Numbered from the stretch's first letter, positions 42,687 through 56,311 are shown. The stretch: DNA of 64,000 bases from Diplolepis rosae (GCA_030998225.1 JAPYXD010000553.1:5704001-5768000), one strand, 5' to 3'. Notes: generated by a model from the letters alone, not told the origin. Translations and numbers: made by a program.

Positions 42687-43899
42687 ATCACACAAATAAA
42701 TAAAGAAAATATAGTGTATATTTTTTCATAATAATAAAGAGTAGAATATAAAAATACCTTTAGGATAAAATTAATAACATTGTTTGAATACAATTCACAA
42801 ACAATTACACCAAACTTGATTCGATTGAAACAGATGATAATGTTTTTATAAAAAGTGACTAGTTTTAGGTTATATCCGAAAAATCATCATTAATTGGACC
42901 AAACTCGATCTGATTTGCACAGATGATAATGTTTATGAATTAAAAATCTCTGCTTAAGCAATATGAAATTAAGATAAAATTTAAATCCGAATCTTGTACA
43001 AAATATTTTCATTTTAGACCTGAGAAACATGAAATAAGACTTCAAGCATTTAATGACTGAATTTTATTGAAAGATTCTTTGATTAGTTTTCAAATCATTT
43101 AACAATTTTGTAAGATCACCCAAATGCAAATTAAATGCTATGCGGAAAAGAGAATTTTTTAAATTGAAGTGGTTGACTGAAAAACTACAAAACTTTTCAT
43201 TTAATATATAGACGTGAAATTTTAAACCACGAAGTTTTAAACATTCTTGACTTTCGATTTTACTAGTAAATTATATTTCGAGTTTTTAAATCTCTTATTA
43301 ATTTTACAAGATCTTCCAACAGTTTAATTTAGGGAAGTATTTTTCAACCTCAAAATTGATATATTCAATTCTATACTAACATTATTTTTATCTTACTTTT
43401 TTTTAGCCTAAGCATATATTTTGAGTTTAAAATATAAAAATGATCTACAGAGGTTAAGTATTTTATGAATGAATATAAAACTTGCAAATTCTGTAATTAA
43501 TATAATCATATAAAACTTAAAGCATTTATTGACTGAATTTCTTCTTCCTACGATTACTGAAAAACAGGCAAATTACAAATTTCAAGTCAATAAATACTTA
43601 CATGGTCATCTGAAGATATCAATGAACACATTTTTTAGTTTTCTAATTTATAAACTTCTATAAGAAATTTCTTCCTTTACGTAGAGTATTTCATTCTTTG
43701 TTAAAAAAATGTAAGATGAAAATATTTCTAACATAAAATTGAGTATATCAATTTTAAACTTAAATAGAAATTCAAATTTTCTATTAAGACATTCTTCTTA
43801 ACAGAAAATAATTCTCCGATTAAAGATTATTTAAATGTACGGGTACGATGTATGGAAATCCGAAATTCATGATTTAAAATTTAATTTGAAAACCTAAAA
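42687..43899. other. AT-rich spacer, no gene seen
   Basis: Two similar short passages (TTGATTCGATTGAAACAGATGATAATGTTT near 42810 and a variant near 42905) are the only structure noticed. Confidence 0.4.
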
Positions 43900-46800
43900 T
43901 TCTTTTCAACTTTTATTGGCAAAACAAACGTCCACCGCGGGCTTAGGGGCGCTGCTGCATGAAAACAATCATGGCTGCCGCAGGGCTTCGGCGTTCACGT
44001 ATTTACTGTTGATTTGAATAGGACTTTTCAAATTACGTTTATCTGTAAGTGCTAAAAATGCTTTTGTTGTCGTTAAATACGTTATGCGAGTACGTACAAG
44101 CACTGCATTTACAAGTAAAGTCCTTTCCTTTCCTGTGCTTCGGTGAGAATTCCATTCTCACGCTTATATTTATTTATGCACTTCTCACTTAATTTTATGT
44201 TAACTATATATTTATTTGTCAAACAATTGATTAATTACTGCGTTACACTGTGAGCATCTGGCTTTAGTATAGTATACACAATGCTGCGCGAAGCCCAACG
44301 GTAGCCATATTGATTAGTTCGCTTGTCGACCACCAGGTCTCGCATTGCAAGTTTGAATTGCCAATATTGGTTAACATTCTGAATATTGATTAGTATTAAA
44401 TTTTACTGAACGTTTATTTTTCAAGTGTTAAAATCCTTATACAATTTCGTAGGACCTTTCAGATATTTAAATCAAGCAGATTTTTTTTTAAATATTGAAA
44501 AAAGTATTATTTCTTCAACTATATATTTTGTAAATTCGAAATTGTCGTCTGCTTCCCGCCTCTTTTGCACGGAGTTGAGAGGAATACAATTCTCTATTTT
44601 AACTCGAAGTCGAAGACCGACAGCATGAAATCTATAAAAAGACCTAAAGACGTGATTCTCGCACGCAAGAACGACAAAGAAGGAACAAAAGCAATACTGC
44701 GTGCGATCGTGTCTGTAGGTACCCCGCGGTTTGCAATCTGAGTACACTGTCGGGACATTGACTTGTCGGGATTTTGACATACGTCCGAAATAAGGAGCCT
44801 GAATCATGAAAATATTACAGATAGAGAAGACAAGCCATAGGCCGCTCTGTAAGTGGCAAAGTCAGTCTGCAAACTCGTTGAGAGCGAAAGAGAGAGACGA
44901 TGGGAGGTTTTTTCTGTCGTTGTCTACGCGTACCGCGTTAGAGAGAGAGTCTAATTCTCCATATCACTTGAGACGGCCCAGCCTCAAGTATCCACCTTTT
45001 GCGACGAAACGGGGACAAAATCCGCGAAAGTAGGCTTACTTTTAGAACAAGTGGGTTCCCACGAGACTCGCACAAAAGATTTGCGAGGTTTGATTAAGTA
45101 TTCGCCCAATAATAAATGATTTACTTCCAAACCGGAAGTGAGCGTGGCGAGAACGAGGCAGTCTGCTTTTCACGAACATTTTCGGTTGTATTCTCAGCGA
45201 GCGCTACACTAACCTGTGTTTGCTTTCACTCGACCCCTCGCTCAGGTCAAGCAGCCTGCGGCATGGTTTGCTGGATAGATGGGCGTCCCATGCTGCTAAT
45301 TTTTCTACCTTTTTTATTTGTATTATTAATTGCATGTTTACTCAGTTGTTTGCATGGAAACGTATCATAGTTAATTAGTAAATAAACAAATAGACAGATA
45401 AATATGGATATTATAAAAAAATAATTTCGCCGTGTCAGTGGATACAGAGGATAAATAAAAATAAACAAACTTACAAATATAATTACCATAAATAAATGCA
45501 ATTATCATTACATTGTAAATACTGTAATATAAATAAATTAAATTAAATATTATAGGCGAATGTTGTTACCAATATAAATTACAAATTATAATAAATTAAT
45601 ATTAACTAATTGAAACAACATGCGACCATTGGTCATTTTCATAGGGTTTTATTTTAATGTTTTTTGTATATTTTTCATTTTAAAACTTATCATTATCTAT
45701 AAGCAACATATCCAATCTTTCTTTTTAGAATTTTATTTATTTTTTTAAATCTTCACACAAAGTTCACACCTTCCCATTCTGCTGTCCAATGGGAGCACGC
45801 GCCTACGCAGGTAGCACGCGCCAGCGGGAAGTGAAATGGGGGAAAGGCTTTCTCGTCACCGTCGCGCGGCGTGCTTTCTCTTTTAAGCGTGTACCAATTT
45901 TTGAACGCCTCCACCAGGCATGATATGCGACCATTTTGAATTTGAAAAACATCATAAGAATCGCGAAAACATTATATTTCCTCTGATACCGGTTTCCGAC
46001 CCCAAAACGGTCGTCAAAAGGGGGAAAACATCGTGTATTAATTTCATGATTTATCGATTAAATTGAACTCGATCGCGGTCGCTAATTGAAGCGCGCGCAT
46101 ATTAATTAAGGGGGGAAATTATTAAAGAGGTGGAAAACCGAAGTAACGTACTTGGTTGCTGATCCTCGAAATACATTACAGGCGCGCAGCCCGAAAAGGT
46201 GAGAGCACAGCTCGATACCAGGGCATTTTCATACCGTTTTTACAAGACTCGAGGCTCGAGATTAGGTGTGGTGCATTTTAGCATCACCTCACCTAATCTT
46301 TTGAGAACCTGGTCGCCTATGCCTCCCAGTTCCCCCTTGGCAATTAGGGATCTTTTGGATCATTTCTTATTTAGTTTCTTTTTTTGAAAAATGATTGTAG
46401 GTTTTTTTTTTCAATTCAGGTGTGGTTTCTTTTTTTAAATCAAGAATAGCGAGCAATAAGCTCGAGTAAAAAAATACTGGATAGTGGTCAACCCGGGAAG
46501 CAAGCGTGCACTCACAAAAAGTGAGACTCGGAGAAAGCTCCAATCCACATTACCTTTTGTTGGTGCCGAGCAGTGTCGGAGCCCTGAGGGCGCTTCACTG
46601 CCACGGCGTTTCCTATTATTTTCCTTATAAAATTCCAATAGGGTCAACCAAGGTCCAGTATAGTCGTGGTTTATTTTTGTGGGAGGAAAAGGGCAAATGA
46701 TGACCTCGTCGGGAGCTTATGCTCATAATTTCCAAAAATTGGAACCGACTTATACTGATGCCTCGTAATTGATAAATCTTTTAAATTCAGGGTGAGGTGC

Positions 46801-47360
46801 AAAACGGAACAATTGAGAAATTTACGGGGTAATCAAATGGGTAAAAAAAAGGGCCTGCCGGATCCAAAAGGTCAAAAACAACATTATTTTCAGAAGTAGG
46901 GACAATACCCCAAAATTAGAACGTGTTGTCCTTGTTTTCATGGCGCAACTGCGCGAATTTACGTCAAAATATTAATGAAAGTCTTCTTCACGTATTTTAG
47001 ATTCGACACTTCAAAATTACACGCTGCGAAAACAAGGATTCGTGAAGTCGGCACTCGCTCTCTCCAAAATTAAAAATCGTGAGTTTCTTCGGTGTTCTAG
47101 CTCTCAAAATTAAGAATTCCATTTCGCGAAATTTTCACCCTTCGTGTGACCCACACGTAGATTACAAAGGGACAATTTTGACCCAAAATAGGGCAAAATT
47201 GTTACTCGAAAATTTGGAGAATCGATGTAAATAAATATAGCAAATCTGAAAATTAATTTCGAAATTAAGGAGCGAAACTTTTGGCCAGATCAGGCAAAAA
47301 ATAGCGTTATAAATGTTTAAAATTCATGAATAAATATTCTAAAAGAGTCGAAATGTTTCA

Positions 47361-47382
47361 CACTCTCTCTCTCTCTCTCTCG
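47361..47382. repeat. (CT)n microsatellite
   Basis: An uninterrupted CT dinucleotide run, GAGAG on the other strand, the kind of site bound by GAGA-type factors in insects. Confidence 0.8.
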
Positions 47383-48182
47383 CCCGAGCTGACAGATTTC
47401 AGGCTGGCTTGTCTCCTCTATCTGTAATATCTCTACAGGCTGAACTCATGTACAAACTTAATCCGAAATCGGTCGCAGCAAAGATATTATAAACCTAGAT
47501 GCGGCGAGTGGCCTCGGAGTGGGAGAACGATATATATAGATCATCACTCTTTCTTGGGTGTGACGAGCGCTGAATTAATCCAACCACTCGTTTTTCACAC
47601 TAGAGCATGCACGATCGCTTCAGAAAACGCGCGGGCCTAATTGAAACGGATTCAAATTAAATTTTAAGTAAATTTGCATTAAAAGAGAAATTGGCAATCA
47701 ATATTGGCAAATCGACAATAGATAATAAGAAATAATAATAATATTAAAATTAAGACGTATGTTCATTATTCTTAGTATAGATAAATGTATATACAAAATA
47801 AATCCTAGTGTGACATTTAGATTTACATTTTAGATTCTTTAGTCTCTAGCTCGAAACTCTAAACCGACGAAAGAAAAAAAAAATGTAAGAAATTGTTATT
47901 TTCCGTGGGAACACATCTTGAGTCCAGAAATCTACAATAAATCATAAAATATGCTCTTTTCTCTCGAGGACTTTTCCTTAGAAAAGTCGTAAGCTCAAAA
48001 GGAAATTCATTGTTTCGCATACCATTTTTTCACAGACACCTAGGCTGAAGGGTAGAATCGTTGCCGAGTAAAGCACATATAAGAAAAAACAGTAACGTGA
48101 AACGGGCCATGTGTTTTGACTTAGACACTTGGTTGAGAAAGTTTCGAGCGGAGTTTCGAGTTTCGAGCAGAGAGGATGAATG

Positions 48183-48190
48183 TGACGTCA
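48183..48190. promoter_or_regulatory. CRE-like palindrome TGACGTCA
   Basis: A perfect consensus CREB/ATF site in the GC-richer region. Single-site evidence only. Confidence 0.35.
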
Positions 48191-49000
48191 CCAAAAATGT
48201 ACTCGGGCGCATGGAGGGATGAAGTAGAAAGAGAGAAAGGGCATTAGACCCTTGCGCGCGCCGATTCAACTTGCGGTGGAGGAGTCCTTTTCGATTTTGA
48301 CGGAACGTCAGATTCGTTTTTACCTCCCAATGAGAAGCTTGTATCGCTTTCTCATCTCTTGCTCGAGCAAATCAATTCATTTTTCAAATATCGAATCTCG
48401 ACAAATTTTGTATTATTCGAATAAATAAAATCAATGTGTGCGATGTGTGCGATGTTAAAAATTCACTTCAAACTTATTGATTCCGCTTTCCTTTAAGTTC
48501 TCTTTTGTATTCCAGATTTTTAATTTCATTCGCGAGTGTTGAACTCCCAAGTTCTTAATTGTGGGACGATCCCTGGATTTTTTATTTTGTTTCTGAACAG
48601 TTTAAATTTTTAACTTTTCGCGCCTTAATCTAGACTTGCGCGTTACATGGGTATCGAGGTGCTGTCCTCTTGACAACTTTCAGCCGTTTCTATGGCGACG
48701 CGTGTTTCTCGCAGTGTCTTCTGAATTCAAAAACACGGAGATGCTCGAAAATCTTCGGGAGACTTCGGCTCTCTCCTTATTTCGTCTAGATATAGCATAT
48801 ACGAAATAAAGTAAAAGCAAGCGTTCCCTAACTTTCTGAGTTTCTGCGATTTTTTCGATTCGATGTCTCATGCATCTCATCGTCTGCTCGCCCGGCGACT
48901 TCTGTTTACAAAATTTGACAGCTGACAAATTTTGTAAAAAGTCTTAAATAATGTCGATGACGTGACATAAATTTTATGAATTTCAGGAAATGTTAAATAA

Positions 49001-50036
49001 TTCTTTCGAGTGTGTGATCTGCAAGGACTATTTATTCGATACTATTTTTTTGTAGAATTTAAATGCAGAATTTGAGGTTAGGTTCATAACCTGTTGTATT
49101 CAAGTAGTTTTATTTTTTAACTTTCTTTGATTTCACTCAATTGATTTTGAATATTATAAATTCAGAACGTTCATTAACTACATTTTTATGTAAATTTTAA
49201 AAATAATAATCATTTTTAATTAATAAATTCTGTCGTAATTACCTTTCTTGTAATTCTATTTTATGATAATATAAAAACACTCCTTTAAAGATAAAATGTG
49301 GAAACCTAGCTTCAAGTTTGCTTACGTAGGAAAAACTTTGCAGCCGACCCGAAATTTATGAAATAACTAAATAAATAATTACTTACAGGAAATAACTATT
49401 TAATATTCATTCTTCCCAAACCTTATGGTAATAAAGTACATCTATGAAGGGAAAAACTGTTACTGTCAATATTTTTGGTCGAAATGAGAAATTGAAATTT
49501 TGAGTTTAGAATTTAAATCCAATACTCTTACAGTCTTGCAAATGAAAATTAAATTACAGTTATTGAAATTTTACAAAAGTACAATGTAAATCAGATGAAT
49601 TAATGATACAATGATCTAAAAATGAAAGAATTTTAAAATCGTTTGAACTCAAAATTTTTTTAATTTTCAAAAGCTTTTTTAAGGATATAAGTGCTTTTTA
49701 CAAGTGATTAATTAAAAGCTTACAAGAAAATCATAAGTGGACAGATTAAAAAATAATGAGGTATTGAAAATTGCTTAATAGTAATATTTCCAATTTTAAA
49801 TTGAATAAGTTGGGAATATTTAAATAAAAAGATCTACGCAAATAATTAGAGGAGTTCCTCTTTACAAAAATTTTAATTGCAAAGAATTCCAATAAAATTG
49901 TAAAATATCCTCGATTTTAGAGCGTTTTTAAAATAAATCTATATAATTTAAAGTAATTTTAGTTATATATCGAAAAAGTTGAAATAGTCCTCGGACTTTA
50001 GAAAACTAGGAAATTTATTCATGGAAATCATTTCAA
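49001..50036. other. AT-rich spacer, no gene seen
   Basis: No coding region or repeat structure recognised. Confidence 0.4.
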
Positions 50037-50136
50037 ATTGCATTTAATGAAATATTTCAAATGAAACAATTATTCTTTGTGCCCTCTTTTGAGGATATTG
50101 TTAGAATTTCCTTTTCTCACAATTTTACTGGGAATT
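50037..50136. repeat. 100-bp inverted repeat, left copy (partner 61239-61338)
   Basis: Contains GCCCTCTTTTGAGGATATTG and TTAGAATTTCCTTTTCTCAC. The exact complement lies 11 kb to the right. It encloses provirus B and the transposon cluster. Confidence 0.85.
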
Positions 50137-50393
50137 CTTATATAAATCAGGATCACCTTCGGGAAGTACGCTTTATTTCACTCTCTAAATCAAAATAAGT
50201 GAACTCAGAAAAAAGATTTGATTAAATCAAAGAAAATTATTTGCTTGAAAGACTTTCTTTGATTTAAAGAAATGATTTGTTTAAATTAAATAAAAATTTT
50301 TTAATTCAAACATAATGTCTTTAAACGAAATAAATATTTGTTTGAATCAAATTAATTTTTCTTCAAAACAAAGAAATTAATTCAATGATATAT

Positions 50394-50616
50394 TGTTACC
50401 AGGCCAGATGATGACCTCCTTCCCTCAGGTTTAGTTACCCATATATGTAGAGGTTGATGACCTCTCCCTCCTAGGTTTAGCTGACTATATATGTAGAGGT
50501 TCAGGCAGGCCTCGTCAGTTCTTCTCTAAAATCTCTCACGAATAAAAACATACAAAGTGACATCAGTTTGATGTCACTACCTTTAAAAATTAGAAAGCTT
50601 GGTTTTCACCATAACA
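50394..50616 (+). repeat. 5' LTR of provirus B
   Basis: Contains an internal imperfect duplication of about 46 bp (GATGACCTC ... CATATATGTAGAGGTT twice). Confidence 0.92.
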
Positions 50617-50619
50617 TTT

Positions 50620-50637
50620 TGGCGATCCTGCCACGAT
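50620..50637 (+). promoter_or_regulatory. Primer-binding site of provirus B
   Basis: TGGCGATCCTGCCACGAT starts 3 bases after the LTR. TGGCGA-type sites in Gypsy elements such as 412 are complementary to tRNA-Arg; the exact tRNA here is not certain. Confidence 0.55.
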
Positions 50638-51461
50638 CCGCTTAAGTTCTCGGTTTTTAATTTCTACGAAAATCCACATAGAATGCGGACCTGTGCGAGA
50701 CTTGGAATCCACGGACCCAAGAAGCTAAAGAAACTTTACGAAGTTTTAAAAATAAGAAGAACTCCGGACTTCACTACGGTAAGCCCGAAAACAGGAATAA
50801 GTAGCTGATAATAAAAATTAGTTGGTGAATTTAGTAGCCACTATACCACGTAAATTATCAGTGAAAGATTCCATTAAAATTGAACGAGGCCCGCAATCAG
50901 GCGGAAGACGCATCTGCGTAGGTAAGCAGCCAACGCCCAGCCAGGCAACCGGTTAGCAGCAGTGAGAAGCTGACTCATCTCTTCGACACGTCAAGGAAGG
51001 CAGGCGGTCTACGGATCCCACATCAGGCCACGAGTAGCACAGTAAGCATTACTTCTAGAAAGTGAAAGTATTGTAAACATTTCTCAATCGATCTTGGGCC
51101 TTAGAGTATAAATCCTCTTTACGTACGTTGCACGGCGACTGTATTACGGTACAGGTGAGGTAAAGTTGAGGCAAGATCGGGTTGGCTATACTCTGTGTGT
51201 TCACAAGCACTGGCCACCCTTAACAAATTAAGTATCACTACCTCAAAATCAATAGCAGTTTGTAGCAACTTATACTGCATTTTGTTGTATTAAAAAATAA
51301 ACATTTAAAATTTTATCGCGACATTCTACACCCGAGTCACAAACAATAGATAAGTAGGTACACTGGCGTTTGATAAACACCGAGATAGCACGGTTTATCA
51401 AACCGACTCATCCGACGATACGGACTCATCCTCTTCAAATTTCCCAATCACAACCACTCTC
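50638..51461 (+). other. Leader of provirus B between PBS and gag
   Basis: No supported gene. A 69-codon frame at 50599-50808 begins inside the LTR and is not recognisable. Confidence 0.45.
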
Positions 51462-52748
51462 ATGTCTCGATCACAATCTCCCGTCAGGGCCCAGTCCCCC
51501 TCTTACACCACTGACGAATTACTAGTAAAGGTTCTCAAACAAATGGAAACTATGACTATCTCATTCAACGCCCTGAAAAAAGAAAACAAAAATAGGATAG
51601 ATGAAATTTCAAGATTATCAAAGAAATTAGGAGGAGCAGGGACAGTAGAAACAGATAGTGAATTCCAGCAACGACCAGAAGCGACAGACGACCATTCTTC
51701 GGTCGAAGAAAAAACATTCCAAAGAAAAGAAACATTTAGACCAAGGCAGGAAAATATTTACGGTCAATCACAATTTTTCCCAACAACTGTCCCAACAGCA
51801 CCACACGAAGAACGGAAAATGGGAGCCAAGTTAGCAATTGAAACGATAAAGTCAATTAACGGTCAGGACGACATGGGAGTAGAAGATTTTATAAAAACGG
51901 TGAAGAGAGCTAGAATAAGATGCGAAGAATCAGAAATTCTTCTAGATTTAATTTTAGCAAAGAAAATTAGACACGCGGCAGAAAAAGCCACTAGGTATAT
52001 GCAAATAAACTCCTATGAAGATTTATACGCGGCACTCAGACAAAATTTGAAACAAACCAGCTTATTAATTTCATTAAAATCTAAATTAGAAAGCTGCAAG
52101 CAACGCTTAACAGAAACGGTTCAGAACTTCACGACGAGTTTTCGACAAATAACAAAAGAAATAAATTACCTAGTCCAATCCCAGCACGTAAACCCCACTA
52201 AACGAAGACTTAAAATAGAATTGGAAGAAGAAGAAGCCGTTAACCGTTACTTATTAAATTCAAAAAGAGAAATTGGAATGCAGGTACGTCTGTTAAAACC
52301 GAACACAGTAAACGAGGCTCAAGCATTAGCCATCGAAACTGAAACATGGTTAAAAGACAGCCAGCCTGTCAGACAAATTATCAAACCACCAGTAAAAATA
52401 TGGGCCAAATCACCCGGACCACCTCGACTCAGTGCAAATACTACACCTAGAGCACAGAATAGTACCATACCACTGAGTGACAGATTTAAAATGAATTGCT
52501 TCAAGTGCGACAAAATAGGTCATATATCTTCACAGTGCCAAGTGAAGCAGGGTTTTCCCCCAGGCCATGGTTTCAAGCGACCACCTCCGGTAAGAGCAAT
52601 CCAAGAGGAAGAAACAGAAGCGGAAAACATGACAGAGGAAGAAATAACGGAGCAACTGATCTTCGAGGAATCAGCCGAATTTCTTCCATATACGGAAGAT
52701 TACGAACAATCGATGCCAGAAGAAAAACTGGAAGATACAGATTATTAG
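51462..52748 (+). CDS. gag: Gag of provirus B
   Basis: A 428-residue intact frame starts MSRSQSPVRAQSPSYTTDEL. A coiled-coil-like stretch (residues ~20-50) is followed by an acidic spacer and a capsid-like region (residues ~125-290, IKSINGQDDMGVEDFIKTVK to LAIETETWL). One CCHC knuckle, CFKCDKIGHISSQC, lies at about 346-359. The Glu-rich tail overlaps the beginning of pol, which is read in another frame. The capsid region aligns with the decayed gag at 4866-5900. It would assemble particles and bind RNA. Confidence 0.88.
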   Translation: MSRSQSPVRAQSPSYTTDELLVKVLKQMETMTISFNALKKENKNRIDEISRLSKKLGGAGTVETDSEFQQRPEATDDHSSVEEKTFQRKETFRPRQENIYGQSQFFPTTVPTAPHEERKMGAKLAIETIKSINGQDDMGVEDFIKTVKRARIRCEESEILLDLILAKKIRHAAEKATRYMQINSYEDLYAALRQNLKQTSLLISLKSKLESCKQRLTETVQNFTTSFRQITKEINYLVQSQHVNPTKRRLKIELEEEEAVNRYLLNSKREIGMQVRLLKPNTVNEAQALAIETETWLKDSQPVRQIIKPPVKIWAKSPGPPRLSANTTPRAQNSTIPLSDRFKMNCFKCDKIGHISSQCQVKQGFPPGHGFKRPPPVRAIQEEETEAENMTEEEITEQLIFEESAEFLPYTEDYEQSMPEEKLEDTDY

Positions 52749-55700
52749 TAGACTCAGGAGCTGCTATAAACATCATCAATGAAAAAATATTGGATGATAA
52801 AGACGAAAGGAAATCTACCCACAAAATATCCCTAATGGGTAACGATCAGCATATCTCTAAACATTCTACAAAATTAAACTTTTTTGGACAAGAACACGTT
52901 TTCTACATAGTGCCCAACGATTTTCCCGTACCAGAAGGAGGTACAATTGGAATTAAATTCTTTGAAAAATATCCAAGATATGCGATCACGAACAGTCACC
53001 TCGAGCTAAATAAGGTAAAGCTACCTTTGCACCTAAGCAATGATTTCATACCAGGAAAATCCGAAAAGATATGTACCATTTCAACTGACGCAGAAGATCA
53101 AGATATTATCATTATAGATGATAAGGAAATCCCCGACGGACTCTACACTATACGAAACGGACAAATAAAAATCCCATTGAAAAATAATGAGGATTACCCT
53201 AAAGAAGTAAATCTCCAGATTAGCTACGAATCTATATTAAAAATAATTACAAATGAAAGTAATGGACCTCAAATGACCTTTAGACTAAATGAATTATTGA
53301 AAGCTTCAAGATTAGATCATTTAGAAAAGAATTCATCAAAAAAATGATAGCCAGATATTCGGAAGTTTTCACGTTAGAATCAGACCCACTTCCATGTACT
53401 AACCTTACCGAACATTAAATAGTACTTAAAAATGGAAAAATAATCAATCTAAGATCCCACAAATTACCCGAAAAACACTGACAGTTTGCCCTAGAAGAAA
53501 CAGAAAAGTTATTAAAAAAGGGAATTATAAGAGAAAGCCAATCACCATACAACTCACCTTTATGGATAGTACCGAAAAAAGGAAATAAATTAAGAATGGT
53601 AATTGACTACAGAAAGATTAATGAAGACACGGATCAAGATGCTTACCCATTACCAATGATCGATGGTATACTAGATCACTTAGGAAAAGCTAAGTTCTTT
53701 TCTGCCTTTGACCTCTCAGCTGGATTCCACCAAATCCCGATGAAGGAAGAAGACAAAAAGTACACTGCGTTTTCTACAACCCAAGGACATTTCGAATACA
53801 ATCGCATGCCTTTCGGTTTAAAGAACGCACCAGCCACTTTCCAAAGAATGATGGATAATGCATTCAGAGGATTAATCGGAACAAAATGCTTTGCGTACAT
53901 ATATGACATTGTGATATTCGGAAGCTCAATTCAGGAACATAATGAGAACTTAGTAGCAGTCATGGGAAGAATCTACCAGTTAGGACTAAGATTAGAACCG
54001 AAAAAATGTGAATACCTTAAACCAGAACTAGAATACCTTGGACACATAATAACCAAAGAAGGAGTCAAACCCAACCCTGAAAAAATAAACTGCATACAAG
54101 AATTCAGACCATTGAAAACTGTAAAAGATGTGCAATCATTTTTAGGACTTGCAGGTTACTGTAGGCAATTCATCAAGAATTTCTCTACTATAGCGAGACC
54201 CTTAACAAAGCTAACTCAGAAAGAGACAATATTCGATTGGACCCCAGACTGCGAAAAAGCATTTTACGATTTGAAGAACGCATTGGTAATCGCACCAGTT
54301 TTAAAATTCCCTGTTTTTCCAAACAATTTATACTGACTACGGACGCATCCAACTGTGGATTAGGAGCAGTATTGAGCCAAGACGGGCACCCTTGTCTTTT
54401 TATATCAAGAACATTGAACAAAGCCGAAGAAAAATACACCACCTCTGAAAAAGAACTTTTAGCAATTGTATGGGCTATGAAACGCCTCAGACAATATCTT
54501 CTCGGAAAGAAATTCAAAATTCAAACAGACCACCGTGCTTTAGTTTGGCTACACAATGTGAAAGACCCTAGCTCAAGACTTTTACGATGGAGACTTCGTA
54601 TGGAAGAATACGAATACGAAATAGAATATGTAAAAGGAAAAGAAAATAAAGTAGCGGATTGTCTATCCAGACTCTTTCCCATCACTAAGTACACATTACA
54701 AGAAGGAATGGAAAAAACCGGAATTAGTACTGAAGAAGAAGAACCAAGCTTGGAAGACCAGTCACCGGAAATAGAAACATTCGACAAGCCGCGAATAACA
54801 AAAGACGAAATTTTAAAAGAAAAAATCAAATTAACCGCGAGGCGAATGAGAGAACCATCAGAAAATGAAACCACAGAAACGGAAGAAGAAATCACGGAAA
54901 CACCAGGAGACAATACTAATTTATATACGGATTTTATAAATTGGAAACTAAAACCAGTCAAAGGCAAAATTAAAGCAAAGCCTAACGCTATCGGCAAACT
55001 TTGGAAAGAAGTAGCTAAGGATGAAATGCCTATGTACAACGAAGAAGATTGGCTGTATAAATTATGTTGGTTTATCGAAGAATTCGTTAACAGAAAACTC
55101 TCAATTGTTAGATTATCCTTTGGAGATCCTCTATTTACATTTCTGGAGCGAGAAGTAATTCAAGAAATAATGGAATTCCTATCAAACTATTATCCAGATA
55201 AGAATTTCCACATTTGTTTCTCTACAACCCGAGAATTAACTAAGGAAGAACGAAAACAAATTATTAAAGAAATCATAGGGATCACACTGGAGAACAAAAT
55301 ATTATCGAAAAAGCCAAGAGAATCGGAATTTGGACCAACATGGACCAAGACATTAAGGACTATGTCAAAAAATGCCCTATATGCCAACTACAAAAGACCA
55401 CGCGAATTAAGAATCAATCAGAAAGTATAATACCCCACATACCACTCAATCCAAATGATAAAATAGCACTGGATATTTTTGGACCGTTACCCACTACACC
55501 TAGAGGTAACAAATACATACTTAGTATTCAGGATAGATTGGCCAGATACACCACTTTAATACCGTTAGAAAGTGAAACCTCAACAGCAATAGTAGAAGCT
55601 CTGATAGAACAATATACTTACATTTATGGATCTCCTAAAATTATTCTCACTGATCAAGGGTCTAACTTTCTATCTGAGTTAATGGACCAATTTGAGAAAG

Positions 55701-56311
55701 CGTTGAAAATCAAACATATTAAAACTACAGCATTCCATCCACAATCCAACGGAAACATTGAAAGAGTGCACTCAACCCTGAATAATCTGATCAAAACTAG
55801 CATGGCAGAAAATCAGAATAACTGGGACGAAAATCTAAAATATGTAACATTCGCAATAAATTCAACAGTAAATCAAACCACGGGATTCATACCCTTTGAA
55901 CTCACGTTTGGAAGATTGCCAAATATACCATCTCAAATTGAAAACTCACCCAATTTAACCCATCAAGATCTGATTAGAAAATGGAGGAAAAAACACGAGG
56001 AAAACATCAGAAAAGCTAAAGAAAGAATCCAAGTGGAATTAGAAAAAACTAAGAAAAGATTGGATGAAGGAATAACAAGAACGCATCCTTTATACAAGCC
56101 AGGGAACCTAGTTAAAATCTTAAATAACACCAAACAAAACAAATTAGAGCAATCCTGGAAAGGTCCTTACGAAGTTATAGATTACCTAGATAATAATAAT
56201 CGACGCATTAGGAATAAAGATAAAATACTGAGAGTACACATAGATCAGTGTATGCCTTATTTTTTAGATGAGGACCCTAGTACTTCTAATAGCGGCAATG
56301 GCCAACTGTAA
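52620..56311 (+). pseudogene. pol: pol of provirus B (protease, RT, RNase H, integrase), broken
   Basis: Protease: RLLVDSGAAINIINEKI (about 52738). A frameshift near 53330 and stops near 53416 and 53478 interrupt the N-terminal RT. RT at 53520-54330 shows LWIVPKKGNKLRMVIDYRK, FDLSAGFHQI and YNRMPFGLKNAPATFQ, but the active site reads AYIYDIVIF: the first catalytic Asp of YxDD is replaced by Tyr. A frameshift near 54320 leads to RNase H ([30 protein letters not shown]). A linker (54700-55260) holds VRLSFGDPLFTFLERE and FHICFSTTREL. A shift near 55285 precedes the integrase finger (HTGEQNIIEK, CPICQLQK). The integrase core to 56311 is intact (LDIFGPLPTT, ILTDQGSNF, HPQSNGNIERVHS), with a basic C-terminus. 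Confidence 0.9.

Larger units (their letters stand above)
43900..49000. other. GC/CpG-richer region, possible host 5' or regulatory DNA
   Basis: Several islands (about 43925-44000, 44680-45060, 45780-46000, 46140-46330, 48140-48310, 48620-48920) are clearly richer in GC and CpG than the rest of the window. They contain GAGAG clusters (44885, 44940), a CCAAT box in TGTCCAATGGGAG (45783), a (CT) run at about 47361-47382, a palindromic TGACGTCA (48183-48190) and donor-like AAAAG/GTGAGA (46197). Open frames of 60-111 codons exist but none shows a domain. One (45116-45370) ends with a hydrophobic helix, LLIFLPFLFVLLIACLLSC, which could be a membrane segment or chance. I cannot assign a gene. Confidence 0.4.

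Noticed and set aside
44472..44807. Minus-strand 111-codon frame
   Set aside because: No domain; opposite to another frame of similar length; not supported.
45116..45370. 84-codon frame ending in a strong hydrophobic helix
   Set aside because: Possibly a first exon, but there is no homology and the helix may be chance; mentioned only in the region entry.
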